In this document: positions 1 through 5,453 of the stretch, piece by piece
How the letters are laid out: every line of letters starts with the position of its first letter
How positions within the stretch are numbered: the stretch's first letter is position 1
DNA from: Elusimicrobia bacterium RIFCSPHIGHO2_02_FULL_57_9
Lineage (GTDB): Bacteria; Elusimicrobiota; Elusimicrobia; UBA1565; UBA9628
DNA: 6,219 nucleotides
Reading direction: 5' to 3'
Assembly: GCA_001800015.1 (NCBI GenBank)
Contig: MGUO01000140.1
Location: forward strand, 3,368-9,586
Position numbers and translations under genes: made by a program
The notes under the pieces: generated by a model
Told to the model about the DNA's origin: nothing
The model's database searches: none
What the model saw: the letters and a program-made list of their open reading frames with translations, nothing else

Positions 1-352
1 AGGGCATTACCGTGCTGGCTACCGGCGATTTTACCCCTCCAGCCTGGTTTGCCGAGCTTAGGGAAAAGCTGGTCCCCGCCGAACCAGGGCTTTTCGCCCT
101 AAAGCCTGATTTAGCACGGGCCGCGGATGCCGCCATCCCCCTCTCCTGCCGGGCGAATTCGGCAGCAAGCTCTCTATTCTTGGGGAATTGGACATCAGAG
201 GCCTGGAAGCAGTGGGCTTGGAGCTTCTGGCTCTTGGCCCTAGGACGCATGCGCCGGGGCCAGGCCCCGGCTATGACGGCGAATACGGCACCATCGGCCT
301 GCTGCAGGAAAACGACTTCAACAAAGCCGCGGCTCAAGCGCCCGGCGCTTAA
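1..352 (+). pseudogene. Endonuclease Q (PHP domain) remnant, 5' end outside the window, internal deletion and frame change
   Basis: EndoQ cleaves DNA 5' of deaminated bases such as uracil and hypoxanthine; it has an N-terminal PHP-type metal-dependent nuclease domain, a zinc-finger region and a C-terminal tail. Bases 3 to about 152 (codons starting at 3) read GITVLATGDFTPPAWF, then AELREKLVPAEPGLF, a good match to the EndoQ stretch starting near residue 30. From about 152 the coherent reading moves to the frame of base 2: GEFGSKLSIL, then GPGYDGEYGTIGLL and a TAA at 350-352. This matches the EndoQ C-terminus, where FGSE.. and PGYDGEYG are typical. The roughly 250-300 residues between them, with most of the metal ligands and the zinc finger, are absent, so an active enzyme is not expected. 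The family call rests on recalled motifs. The frame-3 reading that continues to 413 is a frameshift product, not a gene. An assembly collapse would look the same. Confidence 0.7.
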
Positions 353-383
353 CGACCTTTACGAAACCTTCAGTCATGCAATG

Positions 384-396
384 TATAATACCAGGA
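384..396 (+). promoter_or_regulatory. Candidate -10 element (TATAAT) and weak ribosome binding site for the decarboxylase gene
   Basis: A perfect TATAAT lies at 384-389 in the 50-base gap between the EndoQ remnant and the decarboxylase start. No good -35 hexamer sits 16-18 bases upstream; the nearest is TTTACG at 358-363 with a 20-base spacer. AGGA at 393-396, six bases before the ATG at 403, is the only Shine-Dalgarno-like sequence. If TATAAT is the working -10, transcription would begin near 396-397 and most of that AGGA would not be transcribed. Confidence 0.4.
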
Positions 397-402
397 TAAT
401 CT

Positions 403-1215
403 ATGCCGGCTAGAGAAGGATTCTCCCTTTCTACGGATCAAATCAGGCAGGCGGCCCTGGATTTGGATTTCGCCCGCATAGAGAGGCTGGAAATGGAACA
501 GCTTTCCCGCCGCTACCCGGGCTTGAATCTAAACGATGCCTACGCCATCCAGGATGAGGGCGTCAATCTGCGCCTGGCCCAAAAGGAAAAAATTATCGGC
601 TTGAAAATGGGGCTGACCTCCGCGTCGAAAATGAAACAGATGGGCGTCAATTCCCCGATTTACGGGATGCTGCTCGACACGATGCAAGTCCCCGACCAGG
701 GCATTTTTTCCCTTGAGCGAGGCCGCGGCATTCATCCTTGGATAGAGCCTGAAATCGGCTTCTTCATTGCCCAGGATTTGCGCGGCAAGATAAGCATGGA
801 TACGGCCCTGGCCGCTTGCTCCGGGGTCTACGCCGCGCTGGAAATCGTGGATTCGCGCTACAGCGATTTTAAATTCAGCCTTCCTGACGTCATCGCGGAT
901 AACTGCTCTTCCTGCGCCTTCGTGCTGGGCCCTTGGGCCAAGATCGATGGGCAAAAAACCATAAAAAAAATGCCTCTCACCCTCTTTGTCAACGGAGAAG
1001 CGGTTGAAACCGGCTCTTCCGACGATATCTTCGGCAATCCAGCCCGCGCATTGGCCGAGCTCTGCGCCATGTTGGACAGCCGCGGCTTATATCTTAAGAA
1101 AGGAAGCATGGTTCTGGCGGGAGCCGCCACCAGGGCCGTGCCCATTGAACCGGGCAGCCGGGTCGAGGTCTTCGTGCAGGGCCTGGGCCGCGCCTCGGTT
1201 TTAATCTCCGCCTAA
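403..1215 (+). CDS. dmpH: 4-oxalocrotonate decarboxylase / 2-oxopent-4-enoate hydratase family protein (XylI/DmpH-like)
   Basis: 270 residues, the usual length for this family. In the catechol meta-cleavage pathway XylI/DmpH decarboxylates 4-oxalocrotonate to 2-oxopent-4-enoate in the cytoplasm, in complex with the hydratase XylJ/DmpE. Visible signatures are KMGLTS (68-73) followed by KMKQMGVNSPIYG (77-89), IHPWIEPEIGF (110-120), LEIVDSRY (146-153), FKFSL (156-160) and IADNCSS (164-170). By analogy with MhpD-type enzymes, E115, E117 and E147 should bind the divalent metal. The KM.QMGV..PIYG and DSRY..FKF segments favour the decarboxylase branch over MhpD-type hydratases, but specificity cannot be settled from sequence alone. 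The ATG at 403 has AGGA six bases upstream. No other meta-cleavage gene is in view and the neighbours are unrelated, so the natural substrate may differ. The reading frame is intact, unlike that of the gene before it. Confidence 0.88.
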   Translation: MPAREGFSLSTDQIRQAALDLDFARIERLEMEQLSRRYPGLNLNDAYAIQDEGVNLRLAQKEKIIGLKMGLTSASKMKQMGVNSPIYGMLLDTMQVPDQGIFSLERGRGIHPWIEPEIGFFIAQDLRGKISMDTALAACSGVYAALEIVDSRYSDFKFSLPDVIADNCSSCAFVLGPWAKIDGQKTIKKMPLTLFVNGEAVETGSSDDIFGNPARALAELCAMLDSRGLYLKKGSMVLAGAATRAVPIEPGSRVEVFVQGLGRASVLISA

Positions 1216-1248
1216 AACAGGCTTTCATTCCATCCATGCTAAACTAAC

Positions 1249-2997
1249 TCAGCTCCCGAGTTCGCCTTCCTTGGCTTGAATTTGTTCCTGCACCCGCTCC
1301 ATTTTCTCGCCCACGTCCTGGACCTTCTTGTAATCCACGTATAGGGCGGGATCGGCCAACTGCGCGGCCAGCTTCTCCAATTCGGCATGGAGAGTCTCCA
1401 GTTCGGTTAACAACCTGGTATCACGTTTCTCGCGCCGGCGCGCGTCTAGATTTTTGGGCGGACGCTTGGCTTCTTTCCCAGCGACGGGAATATCTACGGC
1501 CTGCGGATTTTCCTCATGCCACCGGGCCTGGCGGCTTTTGAAGTACTCGTAATTGCCCGGATAGACCGTGATCTTGCCTTGATCGATGTGGACGACATGA
1601 TCGGCCAGGACGTTTAAGAAATAAAGATCGTGGCTGATACAGCAAATCGTCCCTTCAAACCCGCGCAAAGTCCCGATCAAGGCGTCCACGCTGGCCATGT
1701 CCAGGTGAATCGTAGGCTCATCCATCAAAAGGACATTGGGCGGATCGAGCAAAAGCTTGGCCAAGCCCAAACGGCTTTTTTCCCCGCCGCTTAAAACCGA
1801 GATTTTTTTATGCACCGAATCGCCGGGAAACAAAAACGTGCCCAGCACGGTGCGCGCCATCAGCTCCGGATTCATCCGGTCGTTGCTCAAGGCTTCCTGC
1901 AGAACCGTCTTTTTCAGATCGAATTGGCCTTCGCGATGCTGGGAGAAATACCCGACCTTGATGCCGTTGCCCACGATCCTTTGTCCGGAGTCGATAGCAA
2001 TGACCCCGGCCAGCATTTTTAACAGGGTCGACTTGCCCGCGCCGTTATGGCCCACGAAAGCCATTTTCCAGCCCCGCTCCAGCTCAAAATCCAGGCCCTG
2101 GTAAACCCTCACGTCGCCGTAGGTCTTAAAAACATTCTTAAGGGAAAGCACCTGCACGCCCACCCGCCGGGGCTGGGGAAAACGCATTTTGACCGTTTTT
2201 AATTCTTGGGGAAGCTGGATGCGCTCAAGTTTTTCCAGCCGCTTGATCATGCTTTGCGCGCGGTTGGCCGTGGAAGCGCGCGCCCGGTTGCGGTCGATAA
2301 AATCCTGCATTTTCTCGATTTCTTCCCGCTGCCTTTTCCAAGCCGACTCCAGGCGCGCGCGCTCGGCCTCCCGTTCATGCAAGAAGAATTCATAATCGCC
2401 GTGATAAACCTTCAGGGTTTTGTCCTGCACGCTGACAATGGCGCGACACACCGCGTTGATGAACGCCCGGTCATGCGAGATGAGAAATACCGCCCCAGGG
2501 TAGGACCGCAGATATTTTTGCAGCCAAAAGAGGGAGTCTATATCCAAATGGTTGGTAGGCTCATCCAGCAGCAAAAGGTCGGGCTCGCGCGTCAAAAGCC
2601 CGGCCAGGGCCGCGCGCATGGCCCAGCCGCCGCTCAAAGTTTCAATTTTGCGCTCGAAATCAGGAACCTTGAATCCCAAACCCATAAGAATAGCTTTGGC
2701 TTTGGCCGTTTGCCGGCCATCCGGGTCCTTCTGCCCGGCTAGAGCCTCTTCCAGCACCGTTTTTTGCGAGCAGGGCGCGTTTTCCTGGGGCAGGTAGCCC
2801 ACCACCGCGCCGTGCCGGATGGAGAACTCACCCGAATCGGCCTCCTCTTGGCCGAGCAGCATCTTAAAGAGCGTGGACTTGCCGGCGCCGTTGGGGCCGA
2901 CCAAGACGAAGCGGTCTCCCTCGTTGACCTGCAAAAAAGCCTGCTCGAAAAGAACCTGCCGGCCGAAGGACTTATGGATGGCGCGCAGGGTAATCAT
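1249..2997 (-). CDS. ABC-F family ATP-binding protein (ribosome-associated, Uup/YdiF/YheS type)
   Basis: Two fused ABC ATPase domains and no membrane segments, the ABC-F plan. These proteins bind the ribosomal E site and act on translation; some give antibiotic resistance. Numbering from the ATG at 2997 (582 residues): domain 1 has Walker A GPNGAGKST (34-42), signature LSGGW (121-125), Walker B LLLLDEPTNHLD (141-152) and switch H175. The inter-domain linker (about 205-275), charged and helical, contains FIDRNRARASTANRAQS, the P-site tRNA interaction motif. Domain 2 has Walker A GHNGAGKST (316-324), LSGGEKSR (402-409), Walker B VLLMDEPTIHLD (422-433) and H456. A lysine- and glutamate-rich coiled-coil tail follows from about 515. 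E146 and E427 are the catalytic glutamates. DEPTIHLD has Ile where Asn is usual. The start at 2997 is preferred over the ATG at 3012 because GGAGGT (3010-3005) stands seven bases before it; the upstream ATG overlaps that site. Subfamily not resolved; no resistance role can be claimed. Confidence 0.93.
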   Translation of the reverse strand: MITLRAIHKSFGRQVLFEQAFLQVNEGDRFVLVGPNGAGKSTLFKMLLGQEEADSGEFSIRHGAVVGYLPQENAPCSQKTVLEEALAGQKDPDGRQTAKAKAILMGLGFKVPDFERKIETLSGGWAMRAALAGLLTREPDLLLLDEPTNHLDIDSLFWLQKYLRSYPGAVFLISHDRAFINAVCRAIVSVQDKTLKVYHGDYEFFLHEREAERARLESAWKRQREEIEKMQDFIDRNRARASTANRAQSMIKRLEKLERIQLPQELKTVKMRFPQPRRVGVQVLSLKNVFKTYGDVRVYQGLDFELERGWKMAFVGHNGAGKSTLLKMLAGVIAIDSGQRIVGNGIKVGYFSQHREGQFDLKKTVLQEALSNDRMNPELMARTVLGTFLFPGDSVHKKISVLSGGEKSRLGLAKLLLDPPNVLLMDEPTIHLDMASVDALIGTLRGFEGTICCISHDLYFLNVLADHVVHIDQGKITVYPGNYEYFKSRQARWHEENPQAVDIPVAGKEAKRPPKNLDARRREKRDTRLLTELETLHAELEKLAAQLADPALYVDYKKVQDVGEKMERVQEQIQAKEGELGS

Positions 2998-3004
2998 GGG
3001 CGAG

Positions 3005-3010
3005 ACCTCC
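3005..3010 (-). promoter_or_regulatory. Strong Shine-Dalgarno (GGAGGT) fixing the ABC-F start
   Basis: Read on the minus strand, GGAGGT ends seven bases before the ATG at 2997, ideal spacing. An in-frame ATG at 3012-3010 overlaps this site and has no ribosome binding site of its own, so the five extra N-terminal residues (MEVSP) are probably not translated. A TATAAT on the same strand (3016-3011) directly abuts the site. Confidence 0.75.
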
Positions 3011-3035
3011 ATTATAGAAAAACTGCCCGAGGCCC

Positions 3036-3084
3036 TTGCGAAAATAAAATCTCTCTGCTATATGAAAGCGGCGGATACAGGAGG
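3036..3084 (+). promoter_or_regulatory. Candidate promoter and strong ribosome binding site of the LemA-family gene
   Basis: TTGCGA (3036-3041) and TATATG (3059-3064) each match four of six consensus bases and are separated by the optimal 17 bases, with A/T-rich sequence in the spacer. AGGAGG at 3079-3084 is a near-ideal Shine-Dalgarno site five bases before the ATG at 3090. The 92-base interval 2998-3089 also serves the divergent ABC-F gene. Confidence 0.4.
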
Positions 3085-3089
3085 AAAAC

Positions 3090-3442
3090 ATGGTTGCGCT
3101 TATTATTCTCGGGGTGCTGCTCTTCATCCTAGCGGGCGGCCTGTCATGCCTGGTGACCATCTACAACGGACTGGTGCTGGTCAAAAATAACGCGCTCAAG
3201 GCCTGGAGCAATATCGATGTGCTGCTCAAGCAGCGGCATGACGAGATTCCGAAATTGATCGGCGCTTGCGAGGGGTACATGAAGCATGAAAAAGAAACTC
3301 TCGCCAAAGTCATCGCTCTGCGCAATTCAGCCGCCGTCGCCGGCAGCGTGGCGGAAAAAGGGGCTAAGGAAGGGGCGCTCTCGGGGCGATCCTGGCCATC
3401 GCTTCAGGACTGTATATCGCGCGTCTGTTCTTGGTTTTTTAG
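3090..3442 (+). pseudogene. LemA-family membrane protein, truncated, with frame change near 3386
   Basis: LemA proteins have one N-terminal membrane segment and a helical domain, usually about 185-200 residues in all; their function is unclear. Here residues 1-22 form the membrane segment. They are followed by the family pattern VTIYNGLVLVKNNALKAWS (22-40), NIDVLLKQRHDEIPKLI (41-57), EGYMKHEKETL (61-71) and KGAKEGALSG (90-99). The next expected LemA motifs (YPDLKANQNF, YN..V..YN) are absent. After the GGGG at 3383-3386 the sensible reading moves by one frame and gives AILAIASGLYIARLFLVF and a TAG at 3440-3442: a short hydrophobic, membrane-like tail. The unshifted frame gives an uncharacteristic tail running to 3515 across the neighbouring gene. 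The shifted reading totals about 117 residues, so even a one-base error leaves the domain short. I infer an internal deletion, perhaps of a longer LemA protein with a C-terminal membrane helix. Transcription and translation signals look intact. Confidence 0.68.
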
Positions 3443-4173
3443 AACTGCACGCCCAGGCTGGCCATGCCCCCGACAACGCCGTGCAGAAGCAGGTAGGCAC
3501 CACGCAGGCGCATGAAGGGAAACGGCGTCACATCGGCTCCCAGCGTCGCGCGGTAGCCCTTGGCGATTTCCGAGAATCCCACCACGCCCGCCGCGGTCGC
3601 GGCTTTGACCGTCACTCTCGTGCTGTCCAAACCGACTCCGATAAACGGGGTGATGATGGGAATATCCCAGCCGGCGCAAACGCTGAAACCGAAATGCTCG
3701 GCTCTGAAAGCCCGGTGAGTGACTCTGTCGCCGAAGGCGGAAATTCCCACGCTGGGAAGGAATTGGGTCAGCAAGCTGGATTGAAAGATCCCGTAGCGCA
3801 AACCGCCGCCGATGACGCTGGCCCCCTCAAGCTTAATGCCGTGAGCCGCGATATCAATATTAAAAGGAAGCCCCACGGCGCCGCGCACTAAAGGCAGACC
3901 GAAGGCGTCGATGCCGGAGTTGCGCAGGATGAGATTGTTTCTATCGGGTTTAGACTGAACCACGCCGACCACCCCCGCCTCAAAGCCTGGCATCCCCAAG
4001 GAGCGGCCCGAATGAAACGACGAGGCCCCCAGCAAGCCTCCCAGATCGAGGGCGAAGGGCTTGATCGCTGCGGCGTTCACCCGGGACTCGAAATCGCTGT
4101 AAGGATTGGAATGAACGAGGGCCGGAATACCCGCCAAGAAAAGAAACATGGACCGGAATCTTTTATTTATCAT
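3439..4173 (-). CDS. Secreted, probable outer-membrane beta-barrel protein of unknown function
   Basis: 244 residues. The N-terminus has a basic n-region (NKRFR), a hydrophobic core (MFLFLAGIPALV) and a probable cleavage site after S22 (VHS/NP), so it should be exported by Sec. The rest is rich in glycine and in short alternating hydrophobic strands, for example GVVGVVQSK, GLPFNIDIAAHGIK and FIGVGLDSTRVTVKA. It ends in MASLGVQF, whose terminal phenylalanine fits a BAM beta-signal. The phrase LPLVRGAVGLPFNIDIAAHG recalls uncharacterised outer-membrane proteins of the DUF6588 type, but I am not sure of the family. No catalytic motif is visible. The gene lies 41 bases downstream of the exchanger on the same strand and could be cotranscribed with it. 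Its TAA (3441-3439) overlaps the stop of the convergent LemA remnant. No Shine-Dalgarno site precedes the ATG; a TACAAT ends seven bases upstream. Confidence 0.75.
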   Translation of the reverse strand: MINKRFRSMFLFLAGIPALVHSNPYSDFESRVNAAAIKPFALDLGGLLGASSFHSGRSLGMPGFEAGVVGVVQSKPDRNNLILRNSGIDAFGLPLVRGAVGLPFNIDIAAHGIKLEGASVIGGGLRYGIFQSSLLTQFLPSVGISAFGDRVTHRAFRAEHFGFSVCAGWDIPIITPFIGVGLDSTRVTVKAATAAGVVGFSEIAKGYRATLGADVTPFPFMRLRGAYLLLHGVVGGMASLGVQF

Positions 4174-4180
4174 GGGTTCT

Positions 4181-4186
4181 ATTGTA
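4181..4186 (-). promoter_or_regulatory. Candidate -10 element (TACAAT) placed for a leaderless transcript
   Basis: On the minus strand TACAAT (4186-4181) follows a run of eight T and ends seven bases before the ATG of the beta-barrel gene at 4173. The intervening AGAACCC is not a Shine-Dalgarno site. That spacing would put the transcription start at or next to the ATG. No convincing -35 was found. Confidence 0.4.
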
Positions 4187-4214
4187 AAAAAAATATGACG
4201 CTCATGCCAGGGGC

Positions 4215-5420
4215 CTACGATTTCAGGACTTTTGAAAAAAGGCCGGAGATGGACGCCCGCCGAGCGCCCTGCAGGATCAAGGCCAGAGAAATAAGCAGAT
4301 AAAGGCCGGCGAAAAAATACCGGACCGAAGCCTGGGGAAAAAAGAGCTGGGCTGCGAAAAGAACCAGCAGGGATAAGGCCTCCGCCAAAGAAAACCTCAG
4401 ATTCATCAATACCACCATTCCAAACAGCGATTGCGCGGAGGTCAGAAAAATCTCCTCCACCTGGCGCGCGTCCAAAGGCATGGGAGAGAGGCTCGCGGCC
4501 GAAAGGCTATAGGCCGCCGGCAGCGTGCCCACCAAAAGCGTCCACTGATTCACCTTGGAGGATACCAGGGCGCGAAGGCCCACGGCCGGCTTGCCTTTCA
4601 AAGCCAGCAGGATGGCTATGATGAACTCCGGCGACTCGGAGGCCAAAGGCGCCAGCCACTGAACCAGAAGGAATTCTTCGATTCCAAGATGCCTGCCCGC
4701 CTCCAGGATGCCTTCCGCGAAAGGCTCGGCGGATAAGAAAATAGCCAGGGCGGAAAACAAAAAAAGGGCCCCCACGGCCAAACGCCGGGAAGTCTTGGGT
4801 AAATTGGCGATAAGCAGGGCGGGCCCTTCCAGCTCCGGTTCTTCCACCGGAGCCCGGGACGAACAGTAGGCGTAAAAAGCGAAAAGCGCCATGAATACCG
4901 CGCTGTCAAAAACGGAAAGGTTGGCTTTGAACGGCAAAAAGAAGGAATAGAGTGTGGCCAGTAGAAGCGTCACCAGCTCCAAGGCGTTATTTTCGCTCAG
5001 GCGGATCTCGCGCATGCCCCGGCCCCACCAGCAGGCCAACAGCACAGCCGGCCAGCCCAGGCCGATCAAGAGACGGTTGGCGCCGGTCATATTGGCCGTG
5101 GCATACGAGGTATAAGAAGGATCTTGGCCGGCCGACCAAGCAAAATAAATGTCCACCGCGTATTCAGGCAGGACCGCGATCAAGGCGAGAATCCCTATGG
5201 AAACGTTCTGGGGCAAATCCATCTCGGCGGCCTCGGCAGCCCAGGCCAGCAAAAAAGCGGCGCCTAAAATGCAAACGCCGGGGGGAAAAGCGGTCCAGGG
5301 CTGGGGAGGATGATATCCCGCCATGCGCAGGACCACCCATTGCAGGGCGGCCGCGCCGGCGACCGCGAAAAAAAGCCAATGCCGGTCATCCGTATTTTTT
5401 TCGCGATGACGATGGGACAT
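4215..5420 (-). CDS. Divergent CaCA-family cation exchanger (Na+/Ca2+ exchanger membrane region type)
   Basis: 401 residues, mostly hydrophobic, with about ten predicted membrane helices in two inverted halves; it should sit in the cytoplasmic membrane and exchange cations, typically Ca2+ for Na+ or H+. The alpha-1 repeat spans about 55-125, with LPEYAVD (84-90; E86) and ATANMTGANRLLIGLGW (107-123). The alpha-2 repeat spans about 255-300, with ASESPEFIIAI (260-270; E265) and SSKVNQWTLLVGTLP (287-301). E86 and E265 occupy the positions of the ion-binding glutamates of family members such as NCX_Mj. The usual GTSLPE is replaced by IAVLPE in repeat 1 and ASESPE in repeat 2, and GN..GSN is degenerate, so ion specificity is open. 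A polar loop (about 188-212, PVEEPELEG) links the halves. The ATG at 5420 has no Shine-Dalgarno site, but TATAAT ends eight bases upstream. It is divergent from the AI-2E gene and precedes the beta-barrel gene. Confidence 0.85.
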   Translation of the reverse strand: MSHRHREKNTDDRHWLFFAVAGAAALQWVVLRMAGYHPPQPWTAFPPGVCILGAAFLLAWAAEAAEMDLPQNVSIGILALIAVLPEYAVDIYFAWSAGQDPSYTSYATANMTGANRLLIGLGWPAVLLACWWGRGMREIRLSENNALELVTLLLATLYSFFLPFKANLSVFDSAVFMALFAFYAYCSSRAPVEEPELEGPALLIANLPKTSRRLAVGALFLFSALAIFLSAEPFAEGILEAGRHLGIEEFLLVQWLAPLASESPEFIIAILLALKGKPAVGLRALVSSKVNQWTLLVGTLPAAYSLSAASLSPMPLDARQVEEIFLTSAQSLFGMVVLMNLRFSLAEALSLLVLFAAQLFFPQASVRYFFAGLYLLISLALILQGARRASISGLFSKVLKS

Positions 5421-5448
5421 TGACGGTTATTATACTATTATGTAGAAG
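5420..5448 (+). promoter_or_regulatory. Candidate plus-strand promoter of the AI-2E-family gene
   Basis: TTGACG (5420-5425; five of six consensus bases) and TAGAAG (5443-5448; four of six) are separated by 17 bases; the ATG at 5454 follows only five bases later. The -35 overlaps the last base of the divergent exchanger's start codon. A second possible -10, TATACT at 5431-5436, overlaps the exchanger's TATAAT on the other strand. GAAGAA at 5445-5450 is at best a weak ribosome binding site. Which -10 is used cannot be decided from sequence. Confidence 0.35.
5429..5434 (-). promoter_or_regulatory. Candidate -10 element (TATAAT) of the exchanger gene, leaderless spacing
   Basis: On the minus strand a perfect TATAAT (5434-5429) ends eight bases before the exchanger ATG at 5420. 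The intervening AACCGTCA holds no Shine-Dalgarno sequence. Transcription starting about seven bases after the -10 would begin within a base or two of the start codon. No recognisable -35 lies at 16-18 bases. Confidence 0.45.
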
Positions 5449-5453
5449 AATCC

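Noticed and set aside
137..141. A single missing C in the run of five as the sole cause of the EndoQ frame change
   Set aside because: Restoring one base rejoins the frames, but the protein would still lack about 250-300 middle residues, so a larger deletion or collapse is needed in any case.
12..413. A 133-residue plus-strand ORF overlapping the start of the decarboxylase gene
   Set aside because: Only its first part matches EndoQ. Beyond about base 152 the protein-like reading is in another frame that stops at 352, so the rest is a frameshift product.
1216..1248. Possible bidirectional terminator between the convergent decarboxylase and ABC-F genes
   Set aside because: The 33-base gap shows no convincing inverted repeat or T-run.
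2206..2742. A plus-strand ORF inside the ABC-F gene
   Set aside because: Antisense shadow of a gene with all ABC motifs intact.
3090..3152. Lipobox at the N-terminus of the LemA protein (GLSC at residues 17-20)
   Set aside because: The residues before Cys20 do not fit the lipobox consensus (Gly at -3), and the LemA N-terminus is normally a membrane anchor.
3286..3891. A 201-residue plus-strand ORF across the LemA end and beta-barrel gene
   Set aside because: Low-complexity, polar composition typical of an antisense shadow; the minus-strand gene has a signal peptide and barrel-like pattern.
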